From positions 20,106,974 through 20,170,973 of the forward strand of contig NC_089724.1 in NCBI RefSeq assembly GCF_035083965.1: a stretch of 64,000 bases of DNA, written 5' to 3'. The position numbers were made by a program, and so were the translations under genes. Origin of the DNA: Branchiostoma lanceolatum (taxonomy: Eukaryota; Chordata; Leptocardii; Amphioxiformes; Branchiostomatidae). This document shows, one piece after another, positions 56,602-64,000 of this stretch (its first letter is position 1; each line of letters opens with the position of its first letter). A model generated the notes under the pieces. It had not been told where the DNA came from. It saw only the letters and a list, made by a program, of their open reading frames with translations, and did not search any database.

Positions 56602-58077
56602 TCACTCATAGTAAGCATTATAGACTTCAAAGAAGCTGCCATCTTGGTTACCACTCGTCTGTCTGTCTGTTGCCCTAGTGTTGATATACTTGACAAACCT
56701 CAGTGTGTCTGAATCTCTATACACCAGTGCCAGGGCATTGTCCTTAGGCACCACAGTTAAGAGTTCTTCATCCTCTCCTTTAGCTATGTATGACACATAA
56801 CCTCCGTAGTCACTCTTCCAATCTAGGGCATTGAGGTAAAACATGGAATCCAGGCAAAAATCATTGTTGTGAGGATCTTCGTCATGCATTAAAGTGTAGT
56901 ATCCATGTCTCCACCTGCGAACTTCGCCCCAACATTTTGGGGTGCCATGGCTGTCCTCTTCACCATCATCCTCTGATTGAAGAGTAAGTCCCGTAAGCCT
57001 GCCAAGTAGGAGGAACATAGCTTCAGACTGAAACATCTTTGCAACCTGCTGTACAAGCTCAGACATGCTGGTACTGTCTGCTTGCTCATAGTGCCTCTTG
57101 TTGAAGGGGCCTGTCTGGGTCCACTTCAGATCTTTGGCTTGTAGTGCAGTAGTTATCATCTGCACCTTGTCTTCCTTCAGGAAATCTTCCAACAGGATTT
57201 CCGAGTTGTCTTCAAAATCCTGCTGTATCCGAGCCAGGACTTCGTCATCAAAATAGAGTGGGTTGACCCAGTCTTCAACCATGTCAAAGTACCCATCTGT
57301 CCAGGGCTTCAGTGGGACTTTGGGCTCGGGACTCTGTGCAGGTCGGGCCAAGGGAGGCCCATGAAACCATCCTCCCATGGACAGACGGCGCTTATCTGTG
57401 GCTAGGACCTCTGCTACCTGGTGGAAGGAAGAGGCTGTCACTTCAAAGAAGACCAAGCTGTTCCTTGTTGGTAAGAGAGACTTAACCACCTTTTCTGGCT
57501 TGATCCGGCCTTCAGATGAGGAGAACAGGTCAAGTGTCCCTCCGTCTACCATGGTCCATGATGGAGGTGTGATGTAAAGAATGAAGGCGATGCGCCGCTC
57601 TTCCAGCTCATCATCATGGCAGAGCAGTGTGTCCGTGTGCTCATAGATAGAACTGGTAATGGCCACCTCATCATTCAGGGGAATTCCTGTCACCTCCACA
57701 AGCCAGTCTTTCATCTTCTCTTTCAATAATGACGCAAATGCACCTATTGAAGGACTGTCTGCTGTCTTCAGGTCATTGGTCTGCTTGAAACTGTAAAGGT
57801 CATTTGATTTTGTGTTGAAAGAGAGTTGGGAAAGATCAGTCTCCAATTTGGCGATAAACTCTTCTGAAAGGTAGTTCTTGATGATACAGTGACGGAAAGG
57901 CTTTGCTTGTAGTGTCACACAACTTGTCTCAACATCCAGACTTCTGGACCACGCGTCTTGGAGCTTCTCTGTGGTTTCTCCATCATGCAATGGCGGAGGA
58001 AGTTGGGGCTGAGTTTGATCACACTTTGCGAGCTTGACTTGGGGCCCTGAGGTACCGTCCTTTCGCCGTTTACTCAT
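56602..58077 (-). CDS. OGFOD1: OGFOD1-like prolyl hydroxylase of ribosomal protein uS12, intronless
   Basis: A single uninterrupted frame of 491 residues from ATG at 58077 (MSKRRKDG) to the stop at 56602; human OGFOD1 has 542 residues. The frame stays open upstream to 58104, but only from a GTG, so the ATG is preferred. The N-terminal half is a double-stranded beta-helix 2-oxoglutarate/Fe(II) oxygenase. Visible metal ligands are H154 and D156 (CHDDEL) and H219 (SSFHQVAEV); R231 (KRRLSMGGWFHG) would bind 2-oxoglutarate. The C-terminal half (from about residue 260) is the catalytically degenerate second oxygenase fold, including YYTLMHDEDPHN and LDSMFYLNALDWKSDYGGYV. Family function: trans-3-hydroxylation of a proline in ribosomal protein S23, affecting translation accuracy and stress responses. 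Vertebrate orthologues are multi-exon, so the absence of introns is notable. Confidence 0.92.
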   Translation of the reverse strand: MSKRRKDGTSGPQVKLAKCDQTQPQLPPPLHDGETTEKLQDAWSRSLDVETSCVTLQAKPFRHCIIKNYLSEEFIAKLETDLSQLSFNTKSNDLYSFKQTNDLKTADSPSIGAFASLLKEKMKDWLVEVTGIPLNDEVAITSSIYEHTDTLLCHDDELEERRIAFILYITPPSWTMVDGGTLDLFSSSEGRIKPEKVVKSLLPTRNSLVFFEVTASSFHQVAEVLATDKRRLSMGGWFHGPPLARPAQSPEPKVPLKPWTDGYFDMVEDWVNPLYFDDEVLARIQQDFEDNSEILLEDFLKEDKVQMITTALQAKDLKWTQTGPFNKRHYEQADSTSMSELVQQVAKMFQSEAMFLLLGRLTGLTLQSEDDGEEDSHGTPKCWGEVRRWRHGYYTLMHDEDPHNNDFCLDSMFYLNALDWKSDYGGYVSYIAKGEDEELLTVVPKDNALALVYRDSDTLRFVKYINTRATDRQTSGNQDGSFFEVYNAYYE

Positions 58078-58819
58078 GCTTAGTAGTACAGATGACCCAT
58101 GCACAGTGCCCTAAATTATGTACAACCAAACTGTTGTACATAAATGTCCAACTCTAAGCTTCTTCTTTGTAGTATTCACAGCAACCTAACCCTGAGAAAA
58201 GATTGACATATCCTGAAGACCCAATCGTTTTGAAGTCGAGACGTGGGTGCGATTGCCTCCAAAATGGTGTCTTTGGTGAAATATTCGGGAGTCACTTTGA
58301 ACATCTCAGACTACGTCCACCACATGTCCTTTCGCCATGTTGGTCCTGCCAAGGGTGAAGACCATTTTTTGAGGGGGGGATATGAATACTGTTTTCGAAG
58401 TTGTTTGCAACTATCTAAGAAGTTTTATCGAATAAGTAGTTAGGTCATTTTAATAAATATCTGGTTTAAAACCATTGGTGTATATTCATAGTTCTATCAG
58501 TAGCAGAGTTAGTGCCACAATTATGACGAACGAATTTTCCGTAGATCCCCTCAATAATGGTAAAATCCTGTGGGCGTGTCTATCCTGTCACACCCCTGTG
58601 GTAAATGGAACATTCTAATTTACTGTCCCAACATGCAACATTCCAACATGGTGTCGGGGGCATATTGACAATTTTATTTACGGACATTTTTGGGGTTTAT
58701 ATCAAAACATGAACGTTTTAACCAGTAACTATGTAATCTGATCCATGGAGGACCTTGGGGACATTCCATTGAAGTGAAGTCCTGCAGGATTTCTCCCCAG
58801 GAATTACGGAGGTGGCGCA
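58078..58819. promoter_or_regulatory. Divergent promoter region between OGFOD1 and the membrane-hairpin gene
   Basis: 742 bases separate the two start codons on opposite strands. It holds no credible coding frame. A CCAAAATGG motif occurs at about 58258. No TATA box was identified. Confidence 0.4.
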
Positions 58820-61782
58820 ATGCAGCCGGCGGCTCGGAAGATGAACCACCGCTATCGGAAGAAAGAAGATGACATAGAGAAGTGCGACCTTGGCGCACTG
58901 ATGCAAAACATTCGGCGGTTGCAGCAGTTCGCCGAGCCCGTTAGATGGTGCTGGGAAATCGGAGCGTCTATAGCAAGGTATTTTCGCTGAAAACTGCTTT
59001 TCTTTTAGAGATATGATCCTGGGAAATTTTGGTTATGTAAATGGTTTACGTTGCATAAACGATTGCCTTTAAAACGATTTGTTTACAAAATGATGCTGAT
59101 TTCGCCTCACAACATGTCTATTCCATAGTCTCTAAAGATTACATATCAATCCTCCCTTATGTATCATTGATTTTGTTTGCTTTTTTCTTAATAAACACAG
59201 TTGTAAACCGTAATCATAATAATGGCTAGTAGTAGTAGCATTTCACTGGCGTTTTGTAATGATAACACAGTCTGATCCATATTTGGTGTGAAATTAATTA
59301 CCAAAATTTCCACCAAACATCAAATAGAAACATTTAAGAATGGTTTTTATTGGTCAGAAATTACCCGCAATGGCAGCCTTTCTAGCGCTGAATTGATGCA
59401 GGTTTCACATAATACACAACATATACATATACAATATTTTATCCACACCTGCATTTTGTGGAACTGTCGCAAGGGTCTGGGCGGCTGCCATTCGGCGCCA
59501 CCAGGTGACCTCAATACGACCTTCCCCAACCGAAGTCAGGTACCCATTTACACCTGGGTGGAGTGAGAAAAGTCGTGTAAACAGTAAAGTGCCTTTCCCA
59601 ATGGCACAAGATCGGTGACATGACTGGATTCGAACTCGGGACCTCTTGGTTCTGAGCCGAACGATCTGCCCTTGCGCCACACGACCCTCCGGGCTTGATA
59701 GTTTATAACATATTCTGATAGTTTATAACATATTCTGGAATAAGTTCAGTTAAAGGAATATATATGTACCTATGAATGCTTTTTTTTGCTGCTGTAAAGC
59801 TAAAAGGAAATATATGTAAAACTAAAAGGTACATATATAGTCTAGACTGATATGCAGGGAATATGCACACCTGAACAAACTGTTTGCAGTAATATTATAA
59901 AGGCCCCCATTCATATGTCAGGTGACTTGTATGTACAAATGATGCATTATATGTGTCTGCAGTCTGCTTCAACAAGGGGGCGTGTCACACCTAATTGCCA
60001 CGGTCAGATTTGGGCCCGCTTTAGACTTGCCACGCTTAACTGAACTGATTCACTTTAACCGACCTGTGTTGCTTATTGTTACCGGTCTAAAGAGGAAATA
60101 AGCGTCATACTCATAGGTCGGTTTTTCATGGAACCAACCCAGACCGCATCCCAACCCTGGTCTGTACCGCTTCAGCGGGGGCCGTGCCAGTTCCTCTCTG
60201 TGTGTAAAGAGAAACCAGCTTCGGCGACGCTTAGGAGGTCATGATAATGATATGCTAATAAGCCTGCGCTAGCAATAGAGGCATATTTTCCTCATTCTGA
60301 AACGTTTGTGCAATTGTCATTGAAAGTTGTCAAATATTTCAAGTGCAATGGCCGTATGATGATGTCGAATGTTTCAAGTGCAATGGCAGTAAAATGATAA
60401 CATTTTCCAAGAGTGGACTGATTTCTTAAACAAAAATCCCTTTCAAAGTTAAACCATGAGTGTTGCCAATAGTAGTAGTATAGGCAACATTGGAAGACCA
60501 GAAAATCAGTAATTCAGTACCTGAAGGAAAATTTGTGGTGTATCAAACAGTGTTTGCACAGATGCTATCAATATGATGATAGTAAATTTGTATGCATTTG
60601 TTGTATTGATACATCGTAACCATAGTGTATTTATCATGATGTAATGGCATAACTATGCAATGACTTGCAAACAGCAATGATGAAATAGCCAAACTGACTT
60701 GACTGATGACTATCAAAAAAGCCAGCTGTAACATGAGCTTGGGGAGTGAATCTAATTTAATAGCTACCAAAGAATTAATTTTTCATGCCCATTGCTTTCT
60801 AGTGCTCAGCTGAAGAAGACAGACAGCAGACTACATTACAGTTCTTTATGAAATACTTTCATCTCACATTTAGATATTATTCCATCTTTTTCTATATTAC
60901 ATGTATTAGCTATAGACTGTTACTGCTAATAGATTTATTGAAAGCTAAAGCTGGCACACTTATAATTTATATGTGACCACTGGAACTACATACTAATGTG
61001 ACAGCTGTTGAGATTAGTGATGTGACCCTTTGTTATATTGTGGTGAGATGATTCATTGTTGGTAACTGAACTTTGACCTTCAGATGGAAGAGACCATGGT
61101 TGTCTGTCGGCTGCTGGTTGGTCAGTGTAGTCTTCTGTTACCTAGCAACATCAGGTGTGGATTTTTCATTTCTATCCTTTAATAGCATATATAATGCAGT
61201 ATGAATTATATCTTATCTGTACATTCTTTATCTCTCAGTGTGAACATCAGAAAAGAAAGGTCACAATGCATGTCATATAATCTGCTAACAGTACTGAAAG
61301 TGAAGTATGTGATTGTGGAGGAGAGATATTTATTAAATTGTTATTATTGTTATTAACAAATTTGAATATTTCAAATTGAGAACCTCTTAGTCTTACTTCC
61401 TCATACCTGACTATAGCTATCAGCGATTAAAATCCAATAAAACTTTAAGTTTAAGGAATCAATCAGTAATGAAAGTTCCTCTCATCTATCAAGCTCTTTT
61501 GCCTATTATGCTCTAGACAGCATTCTGTTTTCACATCAGCTATTACCAGAGCTGTTGTTATACAAAGTTGACTGTTGTGTTTATTGTATTTCCAGACACA
61601 CTGTTTCTGTTAGCGCTGCTTGTTCTGGGAGGGATGTTAGGTCTGGGCATGCTGCAGAGTTCCGCCCGTGGGTTCCGCTCCAAGCTGAAGCCAGGTGTGG
61701 GAGTGTCCAGCCAGGAGGGGGTACAGGGTCAGGGGACGGATGTACTACAGATCCACAACACCATAGCGGAGTTCAAACAGTT
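58820..61782 (+). CDS. Membrane-hairpin protein, 5' part (gene continues past the window)
   Basis: Three exons: 58820-58977, 61084-61154 and 61596-61782, all with GT-AG ends and matching phases (2, 1, 2). They encode the first 138 residues plus a split codon. The start is MQPAARKMNHRYRKKEDDIE, giving a basic/acidic cytosolic N-terminus. Then follow an amphipathic segment (LMQNIRRLQQFAEPVRWCWE) and two hydrophobic stretches (WLSVGCWLVSVVFCYLA and TLFLLALLVLGGMLGLGML), probably a membrane hairpin. The pattern N-x-RRL-x(5)-PV and the tryptophan spacing resemble the transmembrane region of GRAMD4 and the C-terminal membrane region of MCTP proteins, but similarity is too weak to name it. A coiled, polar segment begins after the hairpin (VLQIHNTIAEFKQL) and the reading runs into an intron. 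Remaining exons lie beyond the window end. Confidence 0.7.
59430..59693 (-). mobile_element. tRNA-derived SINE
   Basis: Read on the minus strand, the 5' part shows RNA polymerase III promoter boxes: an A-box-like GTGGCGCAAGGGC and a B box GAGTTCGAATCC. After it comes the block TTGGGAAAGGCACTTTAC, then CCACCCAGGTGTAAATGGG and TTCGGTTGGGGAAGGT. This tRNA head plus conserved central domain is typical of SINEs shared by many deuterostomes and lophotrochozoans. No clear tail or target duplication was found, so the 3' end is approximate. Confidence 0.75.
59697..59736. repeat. Two-copy 20 bp direct repeat
   Basis: GATAGTTTATAACATATTCT occurs twice in tandem, directly beside the SINE head. Confidence 0.8.
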
Positions 61783-61950
61783 GTAAGTATGTAGCACACA
61801 TCTGCAGAATTAGATATCAGGGGGAATACAGATGTACTATAGATCCACAACACCATAGCAGAGTTCAAACTGTTGTAAGTACATGTATCTAGCACACAGC
61901 TGCAGAATTAGATATCAGGGGACGGATGTACTACAGATCCACAACACCTT
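61729..61950 (+). repeat. Tandem duplication of an exon end with its splice donor
   Basis: The last part of the third exon, with GATGTACTACAGATCCACAA at 61739, recurs at 61831 and, partially, at 61925; spacing is 92 and 94 bases. The second copy keeps the frame-ending CAGTTGTAAGT context as CTGTTGTAAGT. The third is cut after AACACC. Copies differ by a few substitutions. Confidence 0.85.
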
Positions 61951-64000
61951 GTTCAGTATGTTTTTATTAGCAAAGTTGTGTTTGTATTGCACACAGTTCT
62001 CTCTAGCTGTTGTGGTTGTCAAAATACACTCATATCGATTGATAACGTTGTTTTGTAAATAATGTTTAGTCCAAAAGAATATGTGTAAATGTCTATTACT
62101 TTTGTTTTATAAGCTGGTCTATCTATAGATAATAGCAAATACATGCAAATACATATATCATGATGTATCTCTGATATATATCCATATTCAATCAAAGACT
62201 TTTTTCAAACAGTTTAGAAGAACAGTATACTTGATGCAGCAGACTATACAGTCATGTATATCATTATCAGTTAGCGTTTATTATTTTCTTTTTTGCTGTT
62301 CTCAGAGTCAGATTTTATAGTCAGATTTAAGTGCTTTTGTCTCAAGACAGACATTGGAATTTGTATATGGCTATATGTATAGCTACAAACCTGCAATATT
62401 GATAACATGTCACCATCCTGTATGCATTTTTAAGAGAAAGGGTCAAACTACCTAGTACTCATACATAAGCAGATGTTCTTGGGCACATGACAGGGTTGTG
62501 TGTTATTGATTTTTACTGCACAAGCCTCTCCTTCTGTATGGAAAACTGGGTTACATGGAAGGCATCAGCAGTTCCCCCTGGAGACTTGTGATGGTGCTTG
62601 TATTCAGGTTGTAGATCTAGAACAGATGGCAGGTTTGATTGACAGGAATGTGTAGATGTACATGAACATAGCCATATCATTATAAGATGGAGGGTTTTAT
62701 ATGATTCAAGGTTGACTCATACTTAGAATACAAATTAAAAGGGAAGTGGCAAATGTACAACCTTATAGGTACATGGGGTTAGATTTTAAAGAGAAAAAGA
62801 AACATGCAAATTGTTGTTACACCTGTCAACAACATCCTTAGATTTTTGCATAGAAGCAATTTCAAGCATTGCACTTTTATGATAGCTCTGGCAAGAATGA
62901 AGGCAAATTTCAGACTGATAACAATCTGTACATGAACTACTGTATTTGTATTAAAACCGACCTTGTTCTGGTTCTGGAGATAAAACGTGGAGCATTAGAA
63001 TTTGCCAGTGTCTATCCATCAGGTTATTGCCCAAGCATGAATAATGCATCCCCTGGCTTTTCAAACCTGTTTGAGGGGAATAAATAGCAATTACTTGGTA
63101 ATAATGGCACACTTTGCTGCCTGTCACCACCTCGTATGTGCCAACACCACTCTAACTGGGGAGTGTACAAGGTAGAAATCTGATTTGACCTTAATACATA
63201 CTAAAAATCTTAGTTGTTAATTTTTAATTTTTTTGCCTATCATTTGAAGGTAGATCAGAAGATACCTGCATCTGAAAGAATGTTGATTGCTGTAAATGAT
63301 GTGTGTTTCCTTAGAGGATGAAGTAACTGTTACATTGTGACGTCAGAGCTGTACTGATTGTTCTGGGACAGATCCCTTTGATACTGATAATGAATCGCAG
63401 GCTCATTTCATGTCTCTAAAAGCATTTGCCTGCTCTGGCGGAACATGGCCCGCTCCCAACATCGCTTGACCTTTAAGGGAAGGGAGATGATACCAAAAAC
63501 CCATTTAGATGGGATCAATGTAGTAAGCCCAGTAGAGCATGGCTGGTGGGATTAGATGATGTGAAAAAAATGTCCATCCACAAGGAAAGATGTACCTCCT
63601 TAAGCTGTACCAATCTTGGGACACTACATATTGGTTAGGCCATGTTGATTTGATTATATGGATGGCATCCACGCGCAATTTTCGTCCGTTTACAAAATAA
63701 AAACATTTTCCACTATACTGTAAATCATACAAAGCAGCTGCAAAGTGATCAAATATATACTGTAAATTGCCAAAAAAATATTGAAAAACGATACAAATGT
63801 CAAAGAATGGCAAAATCAATTCCAAAGTCAAAGAAAAAGAAGTGAAAATGAAGAATCTTAATTGATCTGACCATTGCCATTACAATATAACAAGAAGACT
63901 TATGGCCATTTTAACATTACCTTGTCCCATACTGTAATATATTACCGTAAAAATATAAATGGTACATGATGTACCATATATGCATATGGCAATCAAATTT
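61783..64000. other. Intron of the membrane-hairpin gene up to the window end
   Basis: Besides the duplicated exon fragments at its start, no exon with family similarity was seen. Short open frames on both strands have no recognisable content. Confidence 0.4.

Larger units (their letters stand above)
58978..61083. other. First intron of the membrane-hairpin gene
   Basis: It carries a tRNA-derived SINE (about 59430-59693), a 20 bp direct repeat and otherwise unremarkable AT-rich sequence. No exon was recognised. Confidence 0.5.

Noticed and set aside
59600-59693. tRNA gene on the minus strand
   Set aside because: A and B boxes are present, but no cloverleaf with a proper anticodon stem was evident and the sequence runs straight into a SINE body, so it is a SINE head.

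Overview
The window reads as nuclear DNA of an invertebrate animal. It holds multi-exon genes with canonical GT-AG introns, AATAAA signals, DNA-transposon foldbacks and a tRNA-derived SINE. The proteins resemble vertebrate orthologues closely, and frequent TACATGTA motifs together with the repeat types make a lancelet (Branchiostoma) the best guess. That is an inference; another marine deuterostome or a lophotrochozoan is not excluded.

Layout. (1) 1-22.9 kb is gene-poor. One plus-strand gene is visible: a membrane-spanning exon (3790-3900), an 11.5 kb intron, then three exons (15379-17567) encoding a long Thr/Pro/Ser-rich, mucin-like tail. The same region holds a three-copy ~310 bp tandem repeat ending in a hairpin and a ~250 bp foldback element. 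(2) 23.2-37.5 kb, minus strand, is a complete ten-exon syntaxin-18 gene (STX18), an ER Qa-SNARE of about 333 residues. Its introns contain enhancer-like AT-rich homeobox-site clusters and a 157 bp near-perfect palindrome. (3) 38.1-44.1 kb, plus strand, diverges from STX18. It is an unusual three-part gene: an N-terminal degenerate Nudix domain, an EF-hand module, then a PPP-family Ser/Thr phosphatase. Its catalytic domain is interrupted by one in-frame TGA where the reading otherwise stays intact; a non-autonomous hAT element sits in one intron. (4) 45.8-52.7 kb, minus strand, is a complete 14-exon TANGO6 gene, tail-to-tail with the phosphatase. (5) 52.95-53.9 kb, plus strand, is the V-ATPase subunit e gene (ATP6V0E), head-to-head with TANGO6 with only 254 bp between start codons. 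(6) 56.6-58.1 kb, minus strand, is an intronless OGFOD1-like ribosomal prolyl hydroxylase. (7) 58.8 kb to the window end, plus strand, is the 5' part of a membrane-hairpin protein gene; it runs off the end.

The recognised genes are mostly housekeeping membrane-trafficking, V-ATPase and translation genes, packed as divergent or convergent pairs. They are not an operon-like pathway. The two least ordinary genes are the Nudix/EF-hand/phosphatase fusion and the mucin-like membrane gene. No rRNA gene, functional tRNA gene or CRISPR array was seen. All exon boundaries were read by eye from splice signals, phase and family similarity.
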